A DNA stretch of 64,000 nucleotides from Lutimaribacter degradans (GCF_023703375.1 NZ_JAMQGO010000009.1:1-64000); one strand, 5' to 3'. Counted from the stretch's first letter, positions 42,879 through 51,984 are shown. Numbers and translations: made by a program. The notes: a model not told the origin generated them from the sequence alone.

Positions 42879-44057
42879 ATGCGAACGACACTTCTTGCCG
42901 CCGCCCTTTCCCTTGCCGCCGCCTTGCCCGCCGCCGCCCAGCAGGCGCAATGCGGCGGCAGCTGGTCGGATTTCGTTGAAGGGGTCGCGCAAGAGGCGAT
43001 CGCCCAGGGCCGCGATCCGGCGGCGGTGCAACGATTTACCGCGAGCCTGCGCCAGGATCAAAAGGTGCTGGCCGCCGACCGCCGACAGGGCGTGTTCCAG
43101 CTTGATTTCACAACCTTTGCCCGCCGGCTGATCTCAACCAGCCGGCTGCAAAAGGGCCAGCAAATGGCACGCGAATGGGCCAGTACCTTTGACCGCGTGC
43201 AAGCACGTTTCGGCGTGCCACCCGGTGTGCTTCTGGCCTTCTGGGCGTTCGAAACCGATTACGGCGCCTTCCAGGGTGATTTCAACACCGCCAACGCGCT
43301 CGCAACCCTGGCCCATGACTGCCGCCGCCCCGAGCTGTTCCGCCCGCAACTGCTGGCCGCGATCCAGCTATACGAGATGGGTGATTTCGACCCCGCCCGC
43401 ACCACCGGCGCATGGGCCGGAGAAATCGGCATGGTCCAGATGCTGCCACGCGACATCATCGAGAACGGCGTTGATGGTGATGGCGACGGGCATGTCCGCC
43501 TGAAAACCTCGGCACCCGATGCGTTGATGTCGGGCGGCAAGATGCTGCAACACCTGGGCTGGCGCGCCGGCGAGCCGTGGTTGCAAGAGGTGCGGTTGCC
43601 CGCACAGATGGACTGGTCGCAATCGGGGCTGAACACCACGCTGCGCCCCGACCAGTGGCAGGCCATGGGCGTGCGTCCACGTTCCGGGCAATGGCAGGCC
43701 GAATTGCCCGCAAGCCTGATCCTGCCGCAGGGGCACAAGGGGCCGGCCTTTATCGCCTATCCCAATTTCAACGTCTATTTCGAATGGAACCAAAGCTTTA
43801 CCTACGTGCTGACCGCCGCCTATTTCGCAACGCGCCTGTCCGGCGCGCCGGTGTTTGAGCCCGGCACCCCCGATACCGGCCTGTCGGGCGAGCAGATGAA
43901 AGAGCTGCAACGCAAGCTTGAGGCGCGCGGCCATGACGTGGGGGGCATTGACGGCATACTGGGCGCGGGCACCCGTGCTGCCGTGCGCGCCGAGCAGGCG
44001 CGTCTTGGCCTGCCTGTCGATGCCTGGCCCACACGCGAATTGGTGAACCGCCTATGA
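42879..44057 (+). CDS. Lytic murein transglycosylase (MltB family) with peptidoglycan-binding domain
   Basis: This 392-residue exported protein has a signal peptide (MRTTLLAAALSLAAALPAAA, cleavage near AQQ). The SLT-2/MltB lytic transglycosylase domain carries the catalytic Glu in LLAFWAFETDYGAFQGDFNT, with AGEIGMVQMLPRDIIENGVDGDGDGHV. A C-terminal PG_binding_1 domain (MKELQRKLEARGHDVGGIDGILGAGTRAAVRAEQ) completes it. It cleaves glycan strands with formation of 1,6-anhydro ends in the periplasm. Start ATG 42879 is preferred over TTG 42861. No lipobox, so soluble periplasmic. Coupled to the MOSC gene by an ATGA overlap. Confidence 0.9.
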   Translation: MRTTLLAAALSLAAALPAAAQQAQCGGSWSDFVEGVAQEAIAQGRDPAAVQRFTASLRQDQKVLAADRRQGVFQLDFTTFARRLISTSRLQKGQQMAREWASTFDRVQARFGVPPGVLLAFWAFETDYGAFQGDFNTANALATLAHDCRRPELFRPQLLAAIQLYEMGDFDPARTTGAWAGEIGMVQMLPRDIIENGVDGDGDGHVRLKTSAPDALMSGGKMLQHLGWRAGEPWLQEVRLPAQMDWSQSGLNTTLRPDQWQAMGVRPRSGQWQAELPASLILPQGHKGPAFIAYPNFNVYFEWNQSFTYVLTAAYFATRLSGAPVFEPGTPDTGLSGEQMKELQRKLEARGHDVGGIDGILGAGTRAAVRAEQARLGLPVDAWPTRELVNRL

Positions 44058-44602
44058 CACATCGTACACCCGAGCAGTTGCAGGCCGCGCTGGCCCATAT
44101 CCGCGCCGCGCCCACCGACAACGCACCGATCGAGATGCTGTGCTTTCGCCCCGGATATGGCCAACGCCAGATCGTTGACCGGCTGGAACTGACCGTTGAC
44201 AGGGGCATCCCCGGCGAACGCTGGCTGACCGCGCCGTGGCTGAAAATGCCCGATGGCCGCCCCGACCCGCGCATCCAGGTATCGATCCTGCCGAAACGGG
44301 TAATGGATACCGTTTGGCAGGATCGCAGCGGCACCGTTCATCCGGGCGACCCGATCGTGGCGGATATCGAAACCTCGGTCGACAGCCTGCCCGTTGGCAC
44401 GCGCCTGCAGGCCGGTACGGCCGTGCTCGAAGTATCTGACGCCTTCAACGAGGGCTGCGTGAAATGGAAAACCCGCTATGGGACAGCCGCCAAGGATTGG
44501 ATCGTCACCCCCGAAAACCGCCCCCTGCGCCTGCGCGGGCTTTTGTGCCGGATCGTGCAGGATGGCGTGGTGCGCGTAGGAGACCGGCTGCATCGGGTCT
44601 AG
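44054..44602 (+). CDS. MOSC-domain protein
   Basis: This 182-residue MOSC protein is of the YiiM/sulfurase-C type. The core reads LELTVDRGIPGERWLT, then IQVSILPKRVMDTVW and GDPIVADIETSVDSLPVGTRLQAGTAVLEVSDAFNEGCVKW. The conserved Cys in EGCVKW is expected to carry persulfide sulfur or contact molybdenum cofactor. It may help mature or use a molybdenum cofactor. A functional tie to SoeA, 25 kb away, cannot be claimed. Start overlaps the transglycosylase stop (ATGA). Confidence 0.82.
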   Translation: MTHRTPEQLQAALAHIRAAPTDNAPIEMLCFRPGYGQRQIVDRLELTVDRGIPGERWLTAPWLKMPDGRPDPRIQVSILPKRVMDTVWQDRSGTVHPGDPIVADIETSVDSLPVGTRLQAGTAVLEVSDAFNEGCVKWKTRYGTAAKDWIVTPENRPLRLRGLLCRIVQDGVVRVGDRLHRV

Positions 44603-44961
44603 GGTGAACTGCGCACCGGGAACCTGTGGCCCGCCTCGGTCAGCAAGACGAGACGCTTGTCGTTCTGGACAATCTTGTCGCAGCGCGCGGCACCGTGCAC
44701 GAATTCGACGCAAACAATGCTGTCGTTGGTGATTTCCCAATACCCGTAGGCGGTGCCGCCATCATCGGCGTAAGTATAGGTGTACCGACCATCATCGAAG
44801 TAGCGCGACCGCCCGTCGTCATGAAATGTTAGCACCTCGCCGCGCAGCCGCGCCTCAAGCTGCGCCGCTGGAATGGTGCGGTCGCCCGCACGATCCGGCC
44901 ATTCCTGTGCCAGCGCCGGAACGGCCGTGACCAATGCAACAATAAAGCAGCACCTTTTCAT
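44599..44961 (-). CDS. Exported hypothetical protein
   Basis: This 120-residue protein has a signal peptide (MKRCCFIVALVTAVPALA, cleavage before QEW) and a small beta-rich domain: YFDDGRYTYTYADDGGTAYGYWEITNDSIVCVEFVHGAARCDKIVQNDKRLVLLTEAGHRFP. The Cys pair could form a disulfide in the periplasm. The pattern (short variable strands ending in a Cys-containing hairpin) resembles small secreted domains common in Rhodobacterales with no known role. ATG 44961 gives the signal peptide and the longer frame is rejected. It overlaps the convergent MOSC gene by 4 bases. Confidence 0.7.
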   Translation of the reverse strand: MKRCCFIVALVTAVPALAQEWPDRAGDRTIPAAQLEARLRGEVLTFHDDGRSRYFDDGRYTYTYADDGGTAYGYWEITNDSIVCVEFVHGAARCDKIVQNDKRLVLLTEAGHRFPVRSSP

Positions 44962-45013
44962 GCCGCCAAGCATAGCACCGGTTGTAGCGGCCCACACATC
45001 ACGTTGGCGTGGA

Positions 45014-48000
45014 TTACGCCACCATCTGCTCGGCCTTCTTCAGGTCCACGCTGACCAGTTGGCTCACGCCCTGCTCTTGCATCGTCACACCGAACAGCCG
45101 GTCCATCCGGGCCATTGTCACCGCGTGGTGGGTGATGATCAGGAACCGGGTTTCGGTGCGGCGGCACATCTCGTCCAACAGGTCGCAGAACCGCGTGACG
45201 TTGGCATCGTCCAGCGGCGCATCAACCTCGTCCAGCACACAAATGGGCGCGGGGTTGGCAAGGAACACCGCGAAAATCAGGGCCAGCGCGGTCAGGGTCT
45301 GCTCGCCCCCCGACAACAGCGACAGCGTCGACAGCTTCTTGCCGGGCGGCTGGCACATGATCTCCAGCCCCGCCTCCAGCGGATCGTCGGATTCGACCAG
45401 AACGAGGTTCGCCTCGCCACCGCCGAACAGATGGCGGAAAAGCATGGAGAAATTGCTGTTCACTTGTTCAAAGGCGGTCAGCAACCGCTCTCGTCCCTCG
45501 CGGTTCAGGCTGGCAATGCCCGAACGCAGGGTCTTTATGGCCTCTTCAAGGTCGATCTTCTCCGAGGCCAGCGTGCCGTGCTCTTCCTCGACCTCGCGCT
45601 TGTCCTCTTCGGCGCGCAGGTTCACCGCCCCCAGCGCGTCGCGCTGGCGTTTCAGGCGGTTCACATCCGCCTCGATCTTGTCCGAGGGTGGCATTGCATC
45701 CGCGTCGGCGCCCAGCTGTTCCAGCAGGTTTTCGGGCGTGGATTCCATGTCTTCCGCGATCCGCGCAACGGCGTAATCGACCGTCTCGCGCGCCGCATCC
45801 AAACGTGCCTCGGCGCGGGCGCGGGCCTCGCGGGCCTCGCCGGCCGCGCGTTCGGCATCCCGCTCTGCCTCGGTTGCGGTGCGCAACGCGCCCTCGGCCT
45901 GTGACAGCGCATCGGCGGCGGCGGCCTTGCGCGCCTCGGCCTGGGTGATCGCCTGGCCCAATTCATCACGCTTGGCGGCGATCTCCTCGGGTGCGGCGCT
46001 GGCCTCTTTCAGCTCTGCCTCGGATTGCGCCTTGCGCTGGACCAGCTCGGCGCTGCGGGTTTCGGCGGTTTGCAAGCGGTGCTTCCAGCCGCTGATTTCC
46101 TTGGTCACCTCTTGCGCCCGGCGGGTGCGGGCCTCGCCCTCGCGGCGCAGTTCGTCATGCGATGAGCGTTTGGTCATCATGGTCATCCGCGCCGCCTCGA
46201 CCGTCATCTTGATGTCTTCGACGGCGGCGCGCGCGGCATCCAGATCTTCCAGTTCGGCCACGGCGCGCTCGGCCTCGGCCAGTTGCTGGCGCGCGGCGGT
46301 GGCCTCGTCCTCGTGCCGGGTGACGGCCAGGCCCAGGGATTCCAGCTTGGATTGCGCCAGGTTGCGGTCGGCCTCGGCCCGGCTGAGACGTCGGTTGGCC
46401 TCGTTCACCAGTCGATCGGCATCGCGCCGCGCCTGGCGCGCGGCCTGATCGGCAGCGGTCAAATCAGCCAGCCTGCTGGCCAATGCCTGGTGTGCCTGCC
46501 GCGCGGCATCGGCGCGGGCGGTGGCCTGCTCCATCTGCTGCTTCAACTCTTCCAGCCGGTTAAGCTGCTGCAACCGCAACGCCGCGGCACTTGGCGCATC
46601 CTCGGCCCAGGCGCGGTAGCCATCCCAACGCCACAGGTCGCCCTCAAGCGTCACCAACCTCTGGCCGGGTTTCAACAACGGCTGCAGGCGCGGCCCGTCA
46701 TCGGGGCCAACCAGGCCGATCTGCGACATGCGTCGTTCCAGTACCTCGGGCACCGAGACGTGACGCGACAGCGCCGTGATTCCCTCGGGCAGGGGCTGCA
46801 CCTCGGCATAGGCCGGCAACACCATCCAGCCCGAAGGCCCGTCGCCGCCCACCTCGGGCGCGCGCAGATCATCGGCCAGCGCGGCCCCCAGCGCCTTTTC
46901 GAAACCCTGTTCCACCTGCAACCGGTCCATGATCTGTCCGCCTTCGGCGGTGTCACGCTCCAGCAGCTTGGCCAGTGCCGTCACCTCGGCACGCAACGCG
47001 TTCAACTCGCCCTCGGCCTCCGAGCTTTCGGCGCGCACGTCGGCCTCGCGCTCTTGTGCCTCGGCGCGGGCGGCCTCGGCCTCTTTCAACGTGGCATCGG
47101 CATTGGCGGCGGTCTCGGTCGCCTCGGCCTCGGATTTTTGCGCAGCCTCGAAATCCGCGTCGGCGGCCTGCAACGCCTCTTGCGAAGCACGCACGGCAGC
47201 GCGCGCCTTTTCCGCCTCGCCCTCTGACCGGACCAGCATCTTGCGGGTATCATCAAGATAGCGCGTCGCAGACTGGTGCCGCGCGGCCAGGCGGGCCACG
47301 TCCTCGGTGCGGGTGGCCAGGTCGCTTTCACGCTCTTGCAGAATACTGGCCGCTTCGCGCGCGGCCTGCGCGGCCTCTTCCAAACGCTCGGCATGGCCAT
47401 CGCCCGCCTTGGCCAGTTCGGCCTGCTCCCATTCAAGGCGCTCGATGGTGTCGCCGGCGTCGCGGTTCAGCCCGGCCTCGCGGTCGATATCCTTGCCAAG
47501 CTGCGCGATGCGGTTCTGCAAGGTCTCGATGGTTTGCAGGGCGCGCTCTTCCTGGTCGGCCAGCGCATCGCGCTGCACCTGCAGTCGTTGCAGGATCGCG
47601 GCGGCCACCGCTTCTTCTTCGCGCCTGGGGGGCAGGGCGTCCTCGGCGGCCTCGCGCGCCTTGGCGGCCTGGCGCGCTGCGGTTTCGGCCTGTCCCGCCG
47701 CAGTCACCCGTTCGCGCAGCTGCGCATCGGCGGTCAACCGCGCCTCGTCAGCCTCTTTCCAGCGGCGATAGAGCAACATGCCTTCGGCCCGGCGCAACTC
47801 CTCGCCGATGCTGCGATACCGCGCGGCCTGACGAGCCTGGCGCTCGAGCTGCGCCAACTGGCTGGCCAACTGCTCGATCACGTCATCGACGCGGGCCAGG
47901 TTCTGCTCGGCGCCCTTCAGCTTCAACTCGGCCTCGTGCCGCCGCTGGTAGAGCCCGCTGATTCCCGCCGCCTCTTCCAATATGCGGCGGCGCGCCTTGG

Positions 48001-48469
48001 GCTTGGCGTTGATCAACTCGCTGATCTGACCCTGCCGGACAAGCGCGGGCGAATGTGCCCCGGTCGAGGCATCGGCAAACAACATCTGAACGTCACGCGC
48101 GCGCACGTCCTTGGTGTTGACCTTGTAGGCGCTGCCCACGTCGCGGGTGATGCGGCGAACGATTTCCAGCGTATCGTCATCGTTGAAACCAGGTGGCGCC
48201 AATCTGTCGGAATTATCCAGGATCAGGCTGACCTCGGCGAAATTGCGCGCGGGCCGGGTGGCGGCACCGGCAAAGATCACATCTTCCATGCCGCCGCCAC
48301 GCATCGCGGTGGGGCGGTTTTCCCCCATGACCCAGCGTAGCGCCTCAAGCAGGTTCGATTTGCCGCAGCCGTTGGGGCCCACGACCCCGGTCAGCCCGTC
48401 CCGGATCAGCAGATCGGTCGGGTCGACAAAGCTTTTGAAGCCGGTCAGCCTGAGCTTGGAAAAACGCAA
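45014..48469 (-). CDS. smc: Chromosome segregation ATPase SMC
   Basis: This 1151-residue SMC protein has N-terminal Walker A GVVGPNGCGKSNLLEALRWVMG. Two long coiled coils (about 170-500 and 670-1000) flank a hinge near 520-650 (EGGQIMDRLQVEQGFEKALGAALADDLRAPE). The C-terminal signature is LLSGGEQTLTALALIFA and Walker B is APICVLDEVDAPLDDANV. It compacts and segregates chromosomes with ScpAB. The start codon is TTG at 48469, preceded by AAGGGGCG. No in-frame ATG fits. The very high Ala/Glu/Arg content gives many antisense ORFs, which are ignored. Followed by a DnaA-box-containing gap upstream. Confidence 0.95.
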   Translation of the reverse strand: MRFSKLRLTGFKSFVDPTDLLIRDGLTGVVGPNGCGKSNLLEALRWVMGENRPTAMRGGGMEDVIFAGAATRPARNFAEVSLILDNSDRLAPPGFNDDDTLEIVRRITRDVGSAYKVNTKDVRARDVQMLFADASTGAHSPALVRQGQISELINAKPKARRRILEEAAGISGLYQRRHEAELKLKGAEQNLARVDDVIEQLASQLAQLERQARQAARYRSIGEELRRAEGMLLYRRWKEADEARLTADAQLRERVTAAGQAETAARQAAKAREAAEDALPPRREEEAVAAAILQRLQVQRDALADQEERALQTIETLQNRIAQLGKDIDREAGLNRDAGDTIERLEWEQAELAKAGDGHAERLEEAAQAAREAASILQERESDLATRTEDVARLAARHQSATRYLDDTRKMLVRSEGEAEKARAAVRASQEALQAADADFEAAQKSEAEATETAANADATLKEAEAARAEAQEREADVRAESSEAEGELNALRAEVTALAKLLERDTAEGGQIMDRLQVEQGFEKALGAALADDLRAPEVGGDGPSGWMVLPAYAEVQPLPEGITALSRHVSVPEVLERRMSQIGLVGPDDGPRLQPLLKPGQRLVTLEGDLWRWDGYRAWAEDAPSAAALRLQQLNRLEELKQQMEQATARADAARQAHQALASRLADLTAADQAARQARRDADRLVNEANRRLSRAEADRNLAQSKLESLGLAVTRHEDEATAARQQLAEAERAVAELEDLDAARAAVEDIKMTVEAARMTMMTKRSSHDELRREGEARTRRAQEVTKEISGWKHRLQTAETRSAELVQRKAQSEAELKEASAAPEEIAAKRDELGQAITQAEARKAAAADALSQAEGALRTATEAERDAERAAGEAREARARAEARLDAARETVDYAVARIAEDMESTPENLLEQLGADADAMPPSDKIEADVNRLKRQRDALGAVNLRAEEDKREVEEEHGTLASEKIDLEEAIKTLRSGIASLNREGRERLLTAFEQVNSNFSMLFRHLFGGGEANLVLVESDDPLEAGLEIMCQPPGKKLSTLSLLSGGEQTLTALALIFAVFLANPAPICVLDEVDAPLDDANVTRFCDLLDEMCRRTETRFLIITHHAVTMARMDRLFGVTMQEQGVSQLVSVDLKKAEQMVA

Positions 48470-48564
48470 CGCGGCGCCCCTTGATTCTGGTTATCGCCCG
48501 ATTTTGGGGGGTGAGGAGCACGCGAGTCAACGAAAACACCCACGATATGGGGGCGCAAAGGCAG

Positions 48565-48573
48565 TTATCCACA
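48565..48573 (+). promoter_or_regulatory. Perfect DnaA box (TTATCCACA) ahead of smc
   Basis: A single exact consensus DnaA box lies in the 207-base gap between smc and an acetyltransferase. A lone box is too little for an origin but could let DnaA tune smc. Confidence 0.45.
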
Positions 48574-48676
48574 ATATATCGCGGCTTTTTGCCGATACTG
48601 CGGGCGCCACGATGCTTGACGCGGGCACGGGCACAGGGCACCACTTTTGCAATACCCGCTTGGAAGGACCTGCCAG

Positions 48677-49132
48677 ATGCCCACAATCGCCGCCGGCGAC
48701 CCGACAGATCCGCAGGCGCGGGCGTTGTTGCGCTCCAGCGCCGCCCTGATGGAAGAGTTGTTCGATACCGAAGACAACCATTTCCTGTCGCCCGAGGAAT
48801 TGTCGGCCCCCGACATACATTTCTTTACCGCGCGCGGCGATGACGATGCGCTGCTGGGCACTATCGCGCTGGCCGAGAAAGACGGCTATGGCGAGATAAA
48901 AGCCCTGTTCGTCGATGCCGAGGCCCGTGGGCAGGGGGTGGCTCGCGCTCTTGTCGACAAGGTCGAGGAAAAGGCCCGCGATCTTGGGTTGACCTGGCTG
49001 CGGCTGGAAACCGGCGACCAGCTTTTTGCCGCGATCAACCTCTATCGCCGGGCCGGTTTCACCGCCTGCGGGCCTTTCGGCGATTACGGCGAAAACGAAA
49101 CAAGCGTGTTCATGGAAAAGCACCTGGCCTGA
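48677..49132 (+). CDS. GNAT-family N-acetyltransferase
   Basis: This 151-residue protein has the GNAT core LLGTIALAEKDGYGEIKALFVDAEARGQGVARALVDKVEEKARDLGLTWLRLETGDQ. The acetyl-CoA pyrophosphate loop is RGQGVA, followed by LYRRAGFTACGPFGDY (motif B, Tyr). It acetylates an unknown small molecule or peptide N-terminus. ATG 48677 follows GGAAGGA. It is divergent from smc and unrelated in close sequence to the three GNAT genes near ffh. Confidence 0.85.
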   Translation: MPTIAAGDPTDPQARALLRSSAALMEELFDTEDNHFLSPEELSAPDIHFFTARGDDDALLGTIALAEKDGYGEIKALFVDAEARGQGVARALVDKVEEKARDLGLTWLRLETGDQLFAAINLYRRAGFTACGPFGDYGENETSVFMEKHLA

Positions 49133-49188
49133 AAGCCGACGCGCCTCGGGCAGGCGACCGCAGCGCGCCCGATCTTTGGGGCCGGTTG

Positions 49189-49590
49189 TTACTGAGGGTC
49201 GCAGATGATTTCCTCGATCCGGGAACCTGGGCCACCTGAAACGGGCCGCGTGATCACCCCGCAACTGTAACTGGGCGACGTCAGCCGCGGTTTTGCCTTG
49301 CGCCCGCCGCAATTCAACGAAGCGCGGATCATGGCCTGGTCGCCGCCCTGGCGGCGCACGGTGCAGCCGCTGACCTGCTCAATCGCCAGAACGGCCCGCG
49401 GCCCGATCGGGCCCATGCGCGGCGCGTATTCGACATTCAGGCGGATCGCCTCGGCCTGGCTGCCCTGCACCCGTACATCGAACACCGATGGTGGAACAGT
49501 GACTCGCACGGGATCGACCCCGCGAAACCCCGGGCTGGGCATATTGCAGCCCGCAAGGGCGCAAAGGGCAAGGTAAAATGCAAAGCGCAT
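49189..49590 (-). CDS. Small exported lipoprotein, hypothetical
   Basis: This 133-residue protein has a lipoprotein signal (MRFAFYLALCALAGC, lipobox LAGC) followed by a short linker and a beta-rich domain: DPVRVTVPPSVFDVRVQGSQAEAIRLNVEYAPRMGPIGPRAVLAIEQVSGCTVRRQGGDQAMIRASLNCGG. Mature Cys residues could form a disulfide. The ATG at 49590 follows GTGAGG. The Asp-free position after the lipid Cys predicts outer-membrane sorting. No known function. It is divergent from the polytopic membrane protein gene. Confidence 0.75.
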   Translation of the reverse strand: MRFAFYLALCALAGCNMPSPGFRGVDPVRVTVPPSVFDVRVQGSQAEAIRLNVEYAPRMGPIGPRAVLAIEQVSGCTVRRQGGDQAMIRASLNCGGRKAKPRLTSPSYSCGVITRPVSGGPGSRIEEIICDPQ

Positions 49591-49725
49591 GACCTCACTG
49601 AAGGCCCAACGGGTTAACACCTGGTTAACCCACACGCATTTCGCTGCGACAATCCGTACCTTTATATTCGATATTTCGAATGTTATGTGTTTCGCAACCT
49701 TGGAATACAGAAAAGGAGTCGCGCG

Positions 49726-50940
49726 ATGGCTGACACCACGACTAGACCCGCAGACACCTATTCACCGCTTTACTTCCTGGCGTCGCTGGGGGCGGGCGGC
49801 TTGGCCGTGACATTTTTCATGTACCTGATGTTCTGGGTGCCGCACGAAGGCCGCCCCGTCCCCACGTTCGAGGATATCTCGGCCGCCTTCGCCACTGGCG
49901 GGCTGCCAATGCAGACCGCCATCATCGTGGCCGTTCTGGGCATCGCCTTTTTCACGGTTCTGAACGTCAAATCGCTGATCTGGAACTTTGGCGCGCTCGC
50001 CGCTTTCAAGAAAACCGATCGCTATGCCGAGCTACGCAATTCAAACGCTGAAACCACGCTTTTGGCCGCGCCACTGGCCACGGCGATGACGATCAATGCC
50101 ATGTTCATTGTCGGCCTTGTGTTCGTGCCCAGACTTTGGAACGTCATCGAATACCTGTTCCCGTTGGCGCTGATCGCCTTTCTGGGCCTCGGCGTCTGGG
50201 CCTTTCGGACCATCGGCGATTTCCTGGGCCGCGTGTTGACGCAAGGCGGCGTGTTCGACGTGACCGCGCATAACAGCTTTGCCCAGCTTCTGCCGGCCTT
50301 TGCCATCTCGATGGTCGCCGTGGGCCTTGCCGCCCCCGCCGCGATGAGCGGCAACACCCTGACCGTTGGCCTGTCGTTGGTGCTGTCGACCTTTTTCGGC
50401 TTTGCCGCCATCACCTACACGGTCGTCGCCGCGATCACGGCGTTCAACTCGATGCTGCATCACGGCACGGCCCGCGAATCGGGGCCGACGCTGATGGTGA
50501 TCGTGCCGATCCTTACCGTGCTGGGCATCATGTTCATGCGCCAGACGCACGGGCTGCACACGTCGTTCGGCGCGGAAGAAACCGATGGCGAGACCATGGT
50601 TTTCCTTGCCCGCCTGCTGACAGTGCAGATCCTGTTCCTGCTGCTGGGCATGGTGGTGTTGCGCCGGCAGGGTTATTTCACCGACTACGTATTTGGCAGC
50701 AAGACATCGCCAGGTTCCTACGCGCTGGTTTGCCCCGGTGTGGCGCTAAGCGTGATGCTGCAATTCTTCATCAACAAGGGCTTGGTGGCAGCCGGTGTAA
50801 TCGGTGAATTCGGTATTGCCTACTGGGTGCTGACCGGCATCGCGTTGGCTTCGCAATTCGCGATGATCGGCCTGGTGCTTCGCCTGAACCGCCAACATTT
50901 CGGCAAGGCGCCCCAACGGGCGACCATGCCCGCGGAATAG
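49726..50940 (+). CDS. Polytopic membrane protein, possibly TsoY family
   Basis: This 404-residue protein has about ten hydrophobic segments. It begins MADTTTRPADTYSPLYFLASLGAGGLAVTFFMYLMFWVPHEGRPVPTFEDI. Later blocks are GGVFDVTAHNSFAQLLPAFAISMVAVGLAAPAAMSGN and SYALVCPGVALSVMLQFFINKGLVAAGVI. The pattern recalls a membrane family I know as TsoY, some members of which are selenoproteins. The identification is from memory and weak. The Cys in ALVCPGV is the only conserved-looking thiol I can point to. ATG 49726 has AAAAGGAGTC. An intrinsic terminator follows at 50964. Confidence 0.55.
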   Translation: MADTTTRPADTYSPLYFLASLGAGGLAVTFFMYLMFWVPHEGRPVPTFEDISAAFATGGLPMQTAIIVAVLGIAFFTVLNVKSLIWNFGALAAFKKTDRYAELRNSNAETTLLAAPLATAMTINAMFIVGLVFVPRLWNVIEYLFPLALIAFLGLGVWAFRTIGDFLGRVLTQGGVFDVTAHNSFAQLLPAFAISMVAVGLAAPAAMSGNTLTVGLSLVLSTFFGFAAITYTVVAAITAFNSMLHHGTARESGPTLMVIVPILTVLGIMFMRQTHGLHTSFGAEETDGETMVFLARLLTVQILFLLLGMVVLRRQGYFTDYVFGSKTSPGSYALVCPGVALSVMLQFFINKGLVAAGVIGEFGIAYWVLTGIALASQFAMIGLVLRLNRQHFGKAPQRATMPAE

Positions 50941-50963
50941 CCAACCTCCCATTGGCTGACCCT

Positions 50964-50991
50964 GGGGCGTGCGGAGAGATCCGCGCGCCCC
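50964..50991 (+). terminator. Terminator after the polytopic membrane protein gene
   Basis: GGGGCGTGCGGA (50964-50975), 4-base loop, TCCGCGCGCCCC (50980-50991, one wobble pair), then TTCTTGTT. Confidence 0.75.
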
Positions 50992-51160
50992 TTCTTGTTC
51001 CAACGGCAGGCCCGCGCACCGTCGATGGGATGGCGCAATCGGCTTGTTCCTTCTGCCGCCAAGCCTGGCCGCCGGGGTTTTGCCCGCAAAATGGCGGCGG
51101 CCGTCCTTGGCCCCGCCCCTATCCAGACAAGTTCGCGCCCGGCACGAAACCGCCTTGACC

Positions 51161-51189
51161 TTGTGGCATCGTTGGCGCGGTCATATGTT
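51161..51189 (+). promoter_or_regulatory. Promoter of the FadR-type regulator gene
   Basis: TTGTGG (51161-51166) and TATGTT (51184-51189) are 17 bases apart. The -10 box lies in the centre of a palindrome at 51179-51195. Confidence 0.5.
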
Positions 51190-51195
51190 CTGACC
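51179..51195. promoter_or_regulatory. Palindrome GGTC-N9-GACC over the regulator's own promoter
   Basis: GGTCA...TGACC with perfect 5-base arms, centred on the -10 box, 22-38 bases ahead of the start at 51217. Same arms and spacing as the glcD palindrome at 32762, consistent with autorepression by the encoded FadR-type protein. Confidence 0.6.
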
Positions 51196-51216
51196 AATTC
51201 ACAGCGCGAGTCCCCG

Positions 51217-51984
51217 ATGCCCTTTCAACCCGTGCAGCCCGAGAAACTGTCCACCGTTGTCACCCGCCAGATCGAAAAGCTGATCTTGCGGGGCATCCTG
51301 CGACCGGGCGAGCGCCTGCCATCCGAAAGGGAACTGGCCGAACGGCTGGGCGTCTCGCGGCCCTCGCTGCGCGAAGCGATTGCAGAGTTGCAAGACAAGG
51401 GCCTGCTCAGCACCCGCGCGGGGGCGGGTATCTACGTGGCCGACGTGCTGGGGAGCGCCTTTTCCGACGCACTCATCCAGCTATTTGCCGAACATGACGA
51501 GGCGGTTTTCGATTATGTCTCGTTCCGCCGCGACATGGAGGGGCTGGCCGCCGAACGAGCAGCGCGGTTTGCATCGGATACGGACCTGAAGGTTATCCAG
51601 ACCATTTTCGACAAGATGGAAGCGGCCCACCAGCATCGCGATCCGACGATCGAGGCGCGGCTGGATGCCGATTTTCACCTGTCGATCATCGAGGCCAGCA
51701 ATAACGTCATCATGCTGCACATGATGCGCTCGATGTATCAACTGCTTCAACAAGGTGTGTTCTACAACCGCCAGACCATGTTCAAGCAGCGCACCACGCG
51801 TGACACCCTGATAGACCAGCACCGCGCCATCAATGACGCGCTGCAAAAGCGCGACGGCGCCGCTGCGCGCGCCGCCGTCGAGGCGCATCTGCGCTATGTT
51901 GAACGCGCCCTGCATGATCAGCAACGCACCGACCGGAACGAAAAGATCGCCCGCCTCCGGTTGGAGCACGAACAGGCCCGGTAG
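51217..51984 (+). CDS. FadR/GntR-family (FCD) transcriptional regulator
   Basis: This 255-residue regulator has an N-terminal GntR winged helix (about residues 10-75: LILRGILRPGERLPSERELAERLGVSRPSLREAIAELQDKGLLSTRAGAGIYVAD). The C-terminal FCD all-helical ligand domain carries metal/ligand residues in LDADFHLSIIEASNN and DQHRAINDALQKRDGAAARAAVEAHLRYVERAL (Asp-His-His pattern). Such proteins (PdhR, LldR, GlcC) sense small organic acids. The shared palindrome at its own promoter and at glcD suggests glycolate or a related acid, an inference. The start at 51217 follows GCGCGAG. A bidirectional terminator follows. Confidence 0.87.
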   Translation: MPFQPVQPEKLSTVVTRQIEKLILRGILRPGERLPSERELAERLGVSRPSLREAIAELQDKGLLSTRAGAGIYVADVLGSAFSDALIQLFAEHDEAVFDYVSFRRDMEGLAAERAARFASDTDLKVIQTIFDKMEAAHQHRDPTIEARLDADFHLSIIEASNNVIMLHMMRSMYQLLQQGVFYNRQTMFKQRTTRDTLIDQHRAINDALQKRDGAAARAAVEAHLRYVERALHDQQRTDRNEKIARLRLEHEQAR

